Part shown: positions 15,489 through 22,953 of the stretch, piece by piece
Numbering within the stretch: the first letter of the stretch is position 1
Layout: each line of letters opens with the position of its first letter
Assembly (NCBI GenBank): GCA_946479515.1
Contig: CAMLGF010000058.1
Span: forward strand, 1 to 23,643
Source: an uncultured Pseudomonadota bacterium
Lineage (GTDB): Bacteria; Pseudomonadota; Gammaproteobacteria; Steroidobacterales; Steroidobacteraceae
DNA: 23,643 bases
Reading direction: 5' to 3'
The notes under the pieces: generated by a model
Database searches by the model: none
Seen by the model: only the letters and a program-made list of their open reading frames with translations
Told to the model about the DNA's origin: nothing
Program-made: the position numbers and the translations under genes

Positions 15489-15533
15489 GACTAACCTCCT
15501 GTCCTGGATTCGAATCGTCCGAAGGGGGAAAAG

Positions 15534-15562
15534 TAAGTACACAGCGCGGCGAGGAGTGTCAA
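15534..15562 (-). promoter_or_regulatory. Possible sigma-70 promoter of bactofilin
   Basis: On the minus strand, a perfect TTGACA (15562-15557) is followed after 17 bases by TACTTA (15539-15534), a poor -10. This would start transcription about 40 bases before the bactofilin ATG. Confidence 0.3.
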
Positions 15563-15569
15563 ACTCGAC

Positions 15570-15595
15570 GACAGACTGTCGGGATACGCCGACAG
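15570..15595 (+). promoter_or_regulatory. Nested GACAG/CTGTC palindromes upstream of the MBL gene
   Basis: GACAG-A-CTGTC at 15570-15580 overlaps a second inverted repeat, CTGTCGG (15576-15582) with CCGACAG (15589-15595). Three copies of the pentamer lie in 26 bases, between divergent bactofilin and MBL starts. This arrangement suits an operator or a leader hairpin; no regulator is evident. Confidence 0.4.
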
Positions 15596-15618
15596 GCGTC
15601 CCCACCCGCGGAGGGTGT

Positions 15619-16566
15619 GTGCTGCGGAGCCTTGTTTCGATCTGCCTGGCGCTTGCCATCGCCGTGCCGGTGCGAGCGGAATCGCTGCCACAAGCCGTTC
15701 GCGGCCCCGTCGTCGACTTCAGCAAGATCGCCATCCACACCACGCGCCTTGCCGACGACCTCTTCATGCTCGCAGGGCATGGCGGACAGATCACCGTCCT
15801 GACGGGTCCGGACGGCGTACTGATGGTGGACAGCCAGTTCGCACCACTCACCGGCAAGATCGTCGCCGCAATCGCCGCCGTGTCCGATCAGCCCGTGCGC
15901 TTCCTGGTCAACACCCACGTTCACGCGGACCACATCGGCGGCAACGAAAATTTTGCGGAGCTGGGCGCGCTCATCCTCAGTCGTCGGCAACTGCGCTGTC
16001 GGATGATCCATCCATCGCCGGGGCCAGACGGAAATCGCTCACCGGCGGCGCCGGCGAGAGCGTGGCCTGTGGTGACGTATGACGCGCCAATCACACTCCA
16101 TCTGAATCAAGAAGACGTTGAGCTCATTCCGATCCGCGCGGCACATACGGACGGCGATACCCTGGTCCGCTTCGTCAAGCACGACGTGCTCGCGGTCGGC
16201 GACTACTTTCGCTCGGTGCAATATCCCTTCGTCGACATCTTCAATGGCGGATCGCTGCAGGGTCTGCTTGCCGGCCTGGATGCCACCATCGAACTGGCCG
16301 GGCCTCACACCCGGATCATCCCTGGCCATGGTCCGATCGTCGGACGGGACGCACTTCGGGAGCAGCGCAATCTCGTGATCGCCACCCGCGATCACATGCG
16401 GGCTCTGATCGCCAAGGGCGCGACACTCGAAGATGTGCTCACGGCACATCTGACCGATGACAGCGACGGCACGGTACCCGACGGGCCCCAGACGTCAGAG
16501 CGCTTCTTGCGCTGGCTGTACGCAGAGCTCACCCATCCGGGAAGCCACCCGGGCTGCACCGACTGA
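15619..16566 (+). CDS. Secreted metallo-beta-lactamase-fold hydrolase
   Basis: A 315-residue protein with a signal peptide (cleavage near VPVRAES) and an MBL fold. NTHVHADH gives the H100-x-H102-x-D104-H105 zinc motif, and further ligands are expected from AAHTDGDT and IPGHGP. This arrangement resembles periplasmic cyclase- or SoxH-like MBL proteins of uncertain substrate, not classical beta-lactamases. The best start is GTG 15619 after GGAGGG at 15610-15615, though the spacing is short; the frame is open upstream across bactofilin but makes no sense there. The region from about 15975 to 16060 is less conserved-looking yet stays in frame. Divergent from bactofilin, followed by a gene remnant. 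Confidence 0.8.
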   Translation: MLRSLVSICLALAIAVPVRAESLPQAVRGPVVDFSKIAIHTTRLADDLFMLAGHGGQITVLTGPDGVLMVDSQFAPLTGKIVAAIAAVSDQPVRFLVNTHVHADHIGGNENFAELGALILSRRQLRCRMIHPSPGPDGNRSPAAPARAWPVVTYDAPITLHLNQEDVELIPIRAAHTDGDTLVRFVKHDVLAVGDYFRSVQYPFVDIFNGGSLQGLLAGLDATIELAGPHTRIIPGHGPIVGRDALREQRNLVIATRDHMRALIAKGATLEDVLTAHLTDDSDGTVPDGPQTSERFLRWLYAELTHPGSHPGCTD

Positions 16567-16576
16567 TGAAACAGGA

Positions 16577-16771
16577 GTGTTCACCGCCGCGTTCACACTC
16601 CCTTGGCCCAGCGTCATGTTCGCCGGTGCTTCGCGTGCTCTGCGTTTCGTGATCACGCCGCTGTCACCCACCTCCATCCGCTTCGAGCAGGCCTTCTCGG
16701 AGGACCGTGGCAAGAGCTGGGAGGTCAACTGGATCGCGACGGATACTGGGATGCAGGGCGATCCGACGTAG
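16577..16771 (+). pseudogene. C-terminal remnant of an unidentified gene
   Basis: This frame reads as the end of a larger protein: LRFVITPLSPTSIRFEQAF followed by SEDRGKSWEVNWIATDT. The pattern is typical of the C-terminus of proteins of roughly 150-200 residues with a lipocalin-like fold, in which RFEQAFSxDxGKxWExNW precedes the stop. Only about 50-65 residues remain, with no good start: a GTG at 16577 or an ATG at 16616 is possible, without SD. It overlaps the convergent ccoS tail by 47 bases. I read it as debris left after deletion or insertion beside the MBL gene. Confidence 0.55.
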
Positions 16772-16922
16772 CGGGCTCGTCCGGCGGCTGTTCGTCGAGG
16801 ATCTTGCGCCCCTCGGCCTCGAGATCGTCGTACTGCCCCGAATCCACGGCCCAGAACAGCGCCCACACGGCGCCGCCGAAAGCGGCCAGACCGAGCAGCA
16901 CGAGTAGATAGGAAATGCTCAT
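16725..16922 (-). CDS. ccoS: cbb3 oxidase maturation protein CcoS
   Basis: A 65-residue single-helix membrane protein required for insertion of haem b or copper into cbb3 oxidase. The sequence MSISYLLVLLGLAAFGGAVWALFWAVDSGQYDDLE is the family signature. The last 20 residues (after KILDEQ) are polar and exceed the usual length of about 45-55 residues, and they overlap a convergent gene remnant, so the tail may be an acquired extension. Its ATG overlaps the ccoI stop (ATGA), the last link of the cco operon. Confidence 0.93.
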   Translation of the reverse strand: MSISYLLVLLGLAAFGGAVWALFWAVDSGQYDDLEAEGRKILDEQPPDEPATSDRPASQYPSRSS

Positions 16923-19129
16923 GCGACGAGGCCCTGAGACGCGAGGCGCCGCGCGTTCAACACCACGGCGAGCGATGACACGGACATGCCGAGCGCCGCG
17001 AGCCAGGGCGCGATCAGCCCGAGAGCGGCCGCGGGCACGGCGCTCAGGTTGTAGAGCAGCGCCCAGGCGAGGTTCTGGTGCACGACGCGCATGGCGTTGC
17101 GCGCCACGCGCAAGGCCTGGGGCAACACCTCGAGATTCTCGTTGACCAGCAGCAGGTCGGCCGCGGACTGCGCGATGGCGGAACCCTGCCCCATGGCGCA
17201 GCTAACCTCGGCGGCAGCCAGCACCGGCCCGTCGTTGATGCCGTCGCCGATGGCGAAGGCGCGATGGCCGCGCGCGCGCAAATCCTCGAGCAGGGCGATC
17301 TTGTCGTGCGGCGACAGGCGCGCGTGACTGTTCGCGACCTCGAGCGCGCGGCCGGCCTCGGACACGGCATCCCGGTGATCGCCGCTGGCAATGACCACGG
17401 CCAGTCCCTGCGCACGCAGCGCGTCCAGAGCGCGACGGGCCTCGGGGCGCAAGGGCGTGCCGACGCGGAACGCCGCGACCAGGCCCGCATTGCATCCCAG
17501 ATACAGCAGGCGGTCGTCCGCGCCGCCGCGCCGCAGCGGCACGACCTCGACCGATGCCGCGATGGCCGCGACGAAATCACGTGCACCGAGACGCCAGCGG
17601 ATCCCGTCGATGCTGCCCTCGATGCCGGCGCCCGCCTGCTCGCGCACATGGCCGGCTCGAACGGTGGCATCGGCGTGCGGGCGGAACGCTTCGGCCAGCG
17701 GATGTGCGCAGTCGCGCTCGAGCGCCGCGGCAATGGCCAGGGCCTCCTCGCGCGTGCGGCCGCTCAGTAGTTGGGTCTCGAGGATGCCGGTGGCGGGCAG
17801 CGTGAGCGTGCCGGTCTTGTCGAGCACCACGGTGTCGATGCGCGCCAGGCGCTCGATGGCATCCGGACGCGTCACCAGCACACCCAACCGCGCCAGGCGC
17901 GTGGTGGCGGCGGCCAGCGCCACCGGCATGGCCAGCGACAAGGCGCACGGGCAGGTCACGACCAGCACGGACAGCACGGCGGCGAAGGCGCGTACCGGAT
18001 CGACCTGCCACCAGTAGAGGGCCGTGCCGGCAGCCAGCACCAGGATGAGCGCCACGAACCAGGACGCGACGCGATCCGCCACGCGCACCAGGTGCGGACG
18101 CTCGGCGCGGGCGCGCTCCTGCAGCGCGACGATGGCGGCGAGCGTGGAATTGGCCATGGACGTCACGCAGCGCAGGGTCAGCGGCTCGCCGACGTTCACG
18201 CTGCCGCCGCGGATCAGTTCACCCTCGCGGCGGCACACCGCGGCGGATTCGCCCGTGAGCAGCGATTCATCCAGCAGCGCGGGCGCCGGCGCGCCGGGCA
18301 CCAGGTTGGCATCCACCGGAATCACGCCGCCCTTCGGTACCACGAAGCGATCGCCGCGCAGCAGCGCCGCGGCGGTAGTTTGTTCCCGGCTGCCGTCATC
18401 GCGCAGACGCCAAACCCTGGCCGGCAGACTGCGCGCCAGCGCCTCTGCGGCGGTGACGCCGCGATGCCGCGCGTTCATCTCGAGGAAGCGGCCCACGGTG
18501 AGAAAGAACACGAACATGCCCACCGAATCGAAGTACACCTCGCCCGCGCCACGAAACGTGTTGACCACGCTCGGCAGCCAGGCGAGCAACAGCGCCAGCG
18601 CCACCGGCACGTCCATGCCGACGCGCCTGCGCGCGAGATCGCGCCACGCGCCGACCAGGATGGGCGCACCGGCGTAGAACAACACCGGCGTCACGATGAT
18701 CATGCCGGCGATGGCCATGAGCTGGGCCAGGGAGGCGGTGATGTCCGTCGCGCCGTACAGCGCGGTGAGATACATCATCGACTGCATCATGCCCAGCGAG
18801 GCCACGCCGACGCGCTTGAGTGCCGCGCGCCGCTCCTGCCGGAAACTGATGCTGGCCTCCGCGCCGGCCAGCGGCACGGCCTTGAAACCGGCTGCGTGCA
18901 CGGCGTCCAGGATCCGCGGCAGGGTCGTGGCCCCGCCCCGCCAGTTCACCGTGGCGCGCGCGGTGGCGGCATTGACGTTCGCGCTCTCGACCCCCGGCAA
19001 TGCCCGCATCGCCTGTTCGATGGTGCGCGCACAGGCAGCGCAGCGCATGCCCTCGACGGAGAACACCACGTGCTCGTGCTCGCCCGCATCCAGCGACCAA
19101 CGCGCATGCAGGGCCTCGCTGGCGCTCAT
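16919..19129 (-). CDS. ccoI: Copper-exporting P1B ATPase CcoI/FixI
   Basis: A 736-residue P1B-type ATPase that moves copper across the inner membrane for cbb3 oxidase assembly. An N-terminal heavy-metal-associated domain has C30-x2-C33 (GMRCAAC). Eight membrane helices are arranged around the TGES actuator loop (292-295), the C393-P-C395 metal site, the phosphorylated D437 in DKTGT, the H476-P477 pair, and GDGINDGP at 628-635, in which the usual Ala of NDAP is Gly. There is no extra N-terminal zinc-ribbon as in longer CcoI proteins. The ATG overlaps the fixH stop by 4 bases, and the stop overlaps the ccoS start. By family, the slow CcoI/FixI export role is inferred from the operon, not distinguishable from CopA by these motifs alone. 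Confidence 0.95.
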   Translation of the reverse strand: MSASEALHARWSLDAGEHEHVVFSVEGMRCAACARTIEQAMRALPGVESANVNAATARATVNWRGGATTLPRILDAVHAAGFKAVPLAGAEASISFRQERRAALKRVGVASLGMMQSMMYLTALYGATDITASLAQLMAIAGMIIVTPVLFYAGAPILVGAWRDLARRRVGMDVPVALALLLAWLPSVVNTFRGAGEVYFDSVGMFVFFLTVGRFLEMNARHRGVTAAEALARSLPARVWRLRDDGSREQTTAAALLRGDRFVVPKGGVIPVDANLVPGAPAPALLDESLLTGESAAVCRREGELIRGGSVNVGEPLTLRCVTSMANSTLAAIVALQERARAERPHLVRVADRVASWFVALILVLAAGTALYWWQVDPVRAFAAVLSVLVVTCPCALSLAMPVALAAATTRLARLGVLVTRPDAIERLARIDTVVLDKTGTLTLPATGILETQLLSGRTREEALAIAAALERDCAHPLAEAFRPHADATVRAGHVREQAGAGIEGSIDGIRWRLGARDFVAAIAASVEVVPLRRGGADDRLLYLGCNAGLVAAFRVGTPLRPEARRALDALRAQGLAVVIASGDHRDAVSEAGRALEVANSHARLSPHDKIALLEDLRARGHRAFAIGDGINDGPVLAAAEVSCAMGQGSAIAQSAADLLLVNENLEVLPQALRVARNAMRVVHQNLAWALLYNLSAVPAAALGLIAPWLAALGMSVSSLAVVLNARRLASQGLVA

Positions 19130-19617
19130 GCGTCGGGGCCCTCCGGGTCGCGGGCGCGCAGCTGCACGTACTCGCTGGCGGCATCGAGCTCGGTGCGCAG
19201 CGCCCAGGTGCTGGCCGGATCCTGCAACGCGACGCGCCACCGGCCCGGGACCAGCGGCGCGCAATCACCGCGGAAGTTGCCGTCGGCGCCACGCGTCAGC
19301 GTGTGCAGGCGATCGAGGTGCACGTCGCTGCCATTGATGAGCCGCAGTTGCAGCGTCGGCGCCGTCGCGCCGCGCAGCGTCAGCACGCAGGCGCCCTGCG
19401 TGAATGCCAGCTCGGCTTGCAGGCCCAGTCGCGCCGCGGTACGCGCGCGTTCGAAGTCGGCGTCCAGCAGCTCGCCCTCCCAGTGGTAGATCTCGGGCAG
19501 CGCGCGGTCGGCATCCTGCATGGCGATGGCCAGCGTGGCGAAGCCGCCGAGCACGGCGGCGCCCGGCAGCAGCCACACCAGCCAGAGCACGGGGTTCTTC
19601 CTGAGCGCAGCGTTCAT
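19126..19617 (-). CDS. fixH: FixH family cbb3 assembly protein
   Basis: A 163-residue membrane-anchored protein. One N-terminal helix (about 9-33) is followed by a periplasmic domain with the FixH pattern, including YHWEGELLDADFERARTAARLGL and the C-terminal LVPGRWRVALQD. FixH (CcoH) helps assemble or stabilise cbb3 oxidase and copper transport. Three bases separate it from the ccoG stop upstream in the transcript. Start ATG 19617; no competing start. Confidence 0.88.
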   Translation of the reverse strand: MNAALRKNPVLWLVWLLPGAAVLGGFATLAIAMQDADRALPEIYHWEGELLDADFERARTAARLGLQAELAFTQGACVLTLRGATAPTLQLRLINGSDVHLDRLHTLTRGADGNFRGDCAPLVPGRWRVALQDPASTWALRTELDAASEYVQLRARDPEGPDA

Positions 19618-19620
19618 CCA

Positions 19621-21018
19621 TCACCTCGTGGGCGCGAGGAATCGCGCCTCGGTTTCGGTCGTGACGTCGGGATCGTCGAGGGAGCGCAGCCGGAACACGA
19701 TGGTCTCCGGCCCCTGCATCTCGAGGGAATCGGCCTGATAGGCGGCGCGCCGCACGCGCAGCGGCAACGAATACACCGCGCCCGACGGCACCTGGTATTC
19801 GCTCTGCCTGGCGATCACGGTCAGCGGCAGGCTGCCTTGCGCCTCGAGTGCGAAGCGCTGCGGGCGTTCGCTCTTGTTGAGGATGCGGATGGTGTAGACG
19901 TTGTCCACGTTGCCGTCGTCCGTGAGGCGGAACAGCGCATTGCGATCGCGGATCACGTCCAACGTCACCGGGCTGCGCATCGCCACGGCGACGACGAAGC
20001 CCACCACCAGCGAGGCGAGGATGGTGCCGTAGATGAGCGTGCGCGGCCGCAGGACATGCGTCGGCCGGTGCTCGAGCGCATGCGTGGTGGTGTAGCGGAT
20101 AAGGCCACGCGGCGAACCCATCTTGTCCATGACGTCGTCGCACACGTCGATGCAGGCGGCGCAGGCGATGCACTCGATCTGCAGGCCCTTGCGGATGTCG
20201 ATGCCGGTGGGGCACACCTGTACGCACAGCGTGCAGTCGATGCAATCGCCCTTGCCCTGGGCGCGCGCGTCGCTGCCGCGGCGGCGCGCGCCGCGCGGCT
20301 CGCCGCGTTTCTCGTCATAGGTGATGACCAGCGTGTCGCGATCGAACATGGCGCTCTGGAAGCGCGCGTACGGACACATGTACTTGCACACCTGCTCGCG
20401 CAGGTAGCCGGCGTTGCCGTAGGTGGCGAAGCCGTAGAAGAAGATCCAGAACGTCTCCCAGGGTCCGAGCGACAGCGCCATCACCTCGCCCGCCAGGGTG
20501 CGGATGGGCGTGAAGAAACCGACGAAGGTGAAGCCCGTCCACAGCGCGAACGTCACCCACAGGAACTGCTTCAGGGATTTGCGACCCAGCTTGGCCGCGC
20601 TCCACGGCGCCTTGTCGAGCTTCACGCGCGCGGCGCGGTCGCCCTCGGCGAAGCGTTCCATCCACAGGAAGGCCTCGGTCCACACCGTCTGCGGGCAGGC
20701 GTAGCCGCACCACAACCGTCCGCCGATGGCGGTGAAGAAGAACAGCGACAGGGCCGCGATGATCAGCAGCCAGGTGAGGAAGATGAAGTCCTGCGGCCAG
20801 AACACCAGCCCGAGGATGAAGAACTTGCGCGCCGGCAGGTCGAACAGCACGGCCTGGCGGCCGTCCCACTGTGCCCAAGGAAGTAGATAGAATATGCCGA
20901 GCAGCACCCATACCGAGAGCGTGCGCAGCCGTGCGAACCGGCCCTTGACCTCGCGCGGATAGACCTTGGCCTCCGCCAGGTACAGGGAGTCGCTGGCGGC
21001 CTGCCCGGGAGTGGCCAT
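19621..21018 (-). CDS. ccoG: Cytochrome oxidase accessory ferredoxin CcoG
   Basis: A 465-residue membrane protein that in characterised species acts as a cupric reductase during cbb3 biogenesis. Membrane helices (about 33-50, 66-97 and 153-205) are followed by two ferredoxin-type 4Fe-4S motifs: C259/C262/C265/C269 (CIDCTLCVQVCP) and C283/C286/C289/C293. CxxxC pairs at C104/C108 (GYACPQTVW) and C211/C215 (CKYMCPY) are also conserved in the RdxA/CcoG family. A C-terminal immunoglobulin-like domain follows another helix at about 335-355. The ATG at 21018 lies 1 base after the stop of the preceding small gene. Confidence 0.95.
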   Translation of the reverse strand: MATPGQAASDSLYLAEAKVYPREVKGRFARLRTLSVWVLLGIFYLLPWAQWDGRQAVLFDLPARKFFILGLVFWPQDFIFLTWLLIIAALSLFFFTAIGGRLWCGYACPQTVWTEAFLWMERFAEGDRAARVKLDKAPWSAAKLGRKSLKQFLWVTFALWTGFTFVGFFTPIRTLAGEVMALSLGPWETFWIFFYGFATYGNAGYLREQVCKYMCPYARFQSAMFDRDTLVITYDEKRGEPRGARRRGSDARAQGKGDCIDCTLCVQVCPTGIDIRKGLQIECIACAACIDVCDDVMDKMGSPRGLIRYTTTHALEHRPTHVLRPRTLIYGTILASLVVGFVVAVAMRSPVTLDVIRDRNALFRLTDDGNVDNVYTIRILNKSERPQRFALEAQGSLPLTVIARQSEYQVPSGAVYSLPLRVRRAAYQADSLEMQGPETIVFRLRSLDDPDVTTETEARFLAPTR

Positions 21019-21019
21019 G

Positions 21020-21277
21020 TCAGCGTTCCCGGCGGCCGGCGAGCTGCCAGCACAGCGAGGCCGCCACCAGGCCGATCAGCCAGAAAAAGAAGAAGCCGAT
21101 GGCATACACGCGCAGTCGGCCGGTCCACCAGGACGGCGTCTCGCCCGAGACCAGGCCGAGCGGATCGATGAACGCGAAACACAGCATGGTGGCCAGCGCG
21201 GCGGCGAGAAACGCGCTCCACACGATCACGCCGAAGGCGCGACCCGCCGCGCCGAGCTCCTGGTCAGTGGACGACAT
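21020..21277 (-). CDS. Small two-helix membrane protein in cco operon
   Basis: An 85-residue protein with helices at about 15-37 and 55-78 joined by a short loop (LVSGETPSWWTGRLR). I recognise no named family. It starts inside the 3' end of ccoP (14-base overlap) and ends 1 base before ccoG, so it belongs to the operon. Location suggests a role in cbb3 assembly or stability; that is inference only. Confidence 0.75.
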   Translation of the reverse strand: MSSTDQELGAAGRAFGVIVWSAFLAAALATMLCFAFIDPLGLVSGETPSWWTGRLRVYAIGFFFFWLIGLVAASLCWQLAGRRER

Positions 21278-22190
21278 CGGCCTGCGCGACCGGGCGCGCC
21301 TCCGCCTGGCTCAAGGACAGCACGTAGGCCGCCAGTAGTTTGACCCGGGTCTCGCCCAGGCGATCCAGGTGCGCCGGCATCGTGCCGGTGCGCCCGTGCG
21401 TGATGCTGTCGCGCACCGAGGTGAGCGCGCCGCCGTGCAACCACACGGCATCGGCGAGGTTGGGCGTGCCCATCTCCTGCTTGCCGCGCGCATCGGCGCC
21501 ATGGCAGGCGGCGCAGATCTCGGCGAACTTCGCGGCGCCGGCCTGCTGGTCGCCGGCGGCCAGTGCCCGGCCCTGCAGCGAGTAGAGGTAGGCCAGCATG
21601 TCCTCGACACCCTGGGCGCCCAGCGCATCTCCCCAGGCCGGCATCACGCCCGCGCGGCCGTGGGCAATGGTGGCGAACACGGTCTCAGGCGAGCCGCCCC
21701 AGAGCCAGTCGCGATCGGTGAGGTTCGGAAAGCCGGGCGCGCCGCCGCCGTCGGAGCCGTGACAAGTGGCGCAGTTGTTCAGGAACAGGTTGCGGCCGAC
21801 GTTGAGTGCAGCCGGGTCGCGCTCCAGGTCGCCGATCTCGCGCGCCGCAAAGGGCGCGAGCGCCTTCTCGATGCGCGCCGCGTTGGCGCGCGCCGCGGCC
21901 GCGTGCTCGGCCTGCGACGTCCAGCCCAACGTGCCGCGGGCGTTGCCCAGGCCCGGATACAGGGCGAGATACACGCCGCCGAACGCGACCGTGATGATGA
22001 ACAGCCACAGCCACCAGCGCGGCAGCGGATTGTTCAGTTCGCGCAGGTCGCCGTCCCACACGTGGCCGGTGGTCTCGGTGGTGGTCGCGGTCTCGCCATG
22101 CGAGCGGCGCGTCCACCACAGCAGCCAGAGCGCGCCGCCGATGTTGGCGACGGTGAGGACGATGATGAACAGGCTGTGGCCCAGGGTCAT
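21264..22190 (-). CDS. ccoP: cbb3 oxidase dihaem subunit CcoP
   Basis: A 308-residue subunit that carries electrons from soluble cytochrome c to CcoO and CcoN. Two N-terminal membrane helices (about 7-27 and 58-80) are present, with the N-terminal Gly-Ala-rich form of gammaproteobacteria. Two haem c sites follow, C140-ATCH and C226-AACH, with axial Met candidates M183 (VMPAW) and M271 (TMPAH). The start ATG 22190 overlaps the ccoQ stop (ATGA). The stop lies inside the next small gene, giving a 14-base overlap. Confidence 0.96.
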   Translation of the reverse strand: MTLGHSLFIIVLTVANIGGALWLLWWTRRSHGETATTTETTGHVWDGDLRELNNPLPRWWLWLFIITVAFGGVYLALYPGLGNARGTLGWTSQAEHAAAARANAARIEKALAPFAAREIGDLERDPAALNVGRNLFLNNCATCHGSDGGGAPGFPNLTDRDWLWGGSPETVFATIAHGRAGVMPAWGDALGAQGVEDMLAYLYSLQGRALAAGDQQAGAAKFAEICAACHGADARGKQEMGTPNLADAVWLHGGALTSVRDSITHGRTGTMPAHLDRLGETRVKLLAAYVLSLSQAEARPVAQADVVH

Positions 22191-22336
22191 TGGCGCGGCT
22201 CCTCGTCGTCGAGTGGCAGGCGGGCGGCCTCGTCGAACGACCGCTTGCGCGCCTTGCTGAACGCCCAGACGAACAGCCAGAGGAACAGCACCAGCAGTAC
22301 GCCGGTGACGATGCCGCGGAAAACGTTGATGTCCAT
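22187..22336 (-). CDS. ccoQ: cbb3 oxidase subunit CcoQ
   Basis: A 49-residue single-helix membrane protein. The helix lies at about 6-25 and is followed by a basic, acidic tail (KARKRSFDEAARLPLDDEE) characteristic of CcoQ, which stabilises the core complex. The start at ATG 22336 follows the ccoO stop by 5 bases; an in-frame extension upstream does not add a better start. The TGA overlaps the ccoP ATG. Confidence 0.9.
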   Translation of the reverse strand: MDINVFRGIVTGVLLVLFLWLFVWAFSKARKRSFDEAARLPLDDEEPRQ

Positions 22337-22341
22337 GTCGA

Positions 22342-22953
22342 TCACCAGTTCTTCGAGGCCGTGCCCAGCCCCTGTAGATAGGCCACGAGGGCATCCAGGT
22401 CGGATTTGCCGCGCACGGCCTCCTCCGCTGCCTCGATGTCCGCATCGGTGTAGGGCACGCCCACCTTGCGCAGGGCGCGCATCTTGGCGGGTGTGCCCGC
22501 GGCGTCGATGGTCGAGCCGGCGAGCCAGCTGTAGGCCGGCATGTTCGACTCGGGCACCACGTCGCGCGGATTGTTCAGATGCGCGCGATGCCACTCGTCG
22601 CTGTAGCGGCCGCCGACGCGCGCGAGGTCCGGCCCGGTGCGCTTGGAGCCGAACTGGAACGGGTGGTCGTACACGCTCTCGCCCGCAAGCGAGTAATGAC
22701 CATAGCGCTCGGTCTCGGCGCGCAGCGGGCGGATCATCTGCGAGTGGCAGTTGTAGCAGCCCTCGCGGAGGTACACGTCGCGCCCTTCGAGCGCCAGCGC
22801 GTCGTAGGGCTTCACGCCCGGCGCCGGCGTGGTCACCTCGTTGGACAGATACAGCGGCACGATCTCGACCAGGCCACCGATGCTGATGACCACGGCGATC
22901 CACACGCCGAGCCACGAGACCTTCTTCTCGACGATTTCATGTGCGCTGCTCAT
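22342..22953 (-). CDS. ccoO: cbb3 oxidase monohaem subunit CcoO
   Basis: A 203-residue membrane-anchored cytochrome c. One helix (about 14-35) precedes the domain with C66-YNCH-70 in [14 protein letters not shown] and the axial Met candidate M138 in [26 protein letters not shown] is a family hallmark. The ATG overlaps the ccoN stop by 4 bases. Confidence 0.97.
   Translation of the reverse strand: MSSAHEIVEKKVSWLGVWIAVVISIGGLVEIVPLYLSNEVTTPAPGVKPYDALALEGRDVYLREGCYNCHSQMIRPLRAETERYGHYSLAGESVYDHPFQFGSKRTGPDLARVGGRYSDEWHRAHLNNPRDVVPESNMPAYSWLAGSTIDAAGTPAKMRALRKVGVPYTDADIEAAEEAVRGKSDLDALVAYLQGLGTASKNW

Noticed and set aside
15960..16080. Possible frameshift in the MBL gene
   Set aside because: Residues after FAELGALIL look unusual (RRQLRCRMIHPSPGPDG), but the frame stays open and returns to family-like sequence (PVVTYDAPITLHL) without a shift.
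17771..19489. 572-residue open frame antisense to ccoI and fixH
   Set aside because: Composition is rich in His, Gln, Arg and Ala as expected for an antisense frame, and it crosses the well-supported ccoI/fixH boundary.
19000..20886. 628-residue open frame antisense to fixH, the small gap and ccoG
   Set aside because: Length alone suggests a gene, but it is antisense to three certain genes and has no domain pattern.
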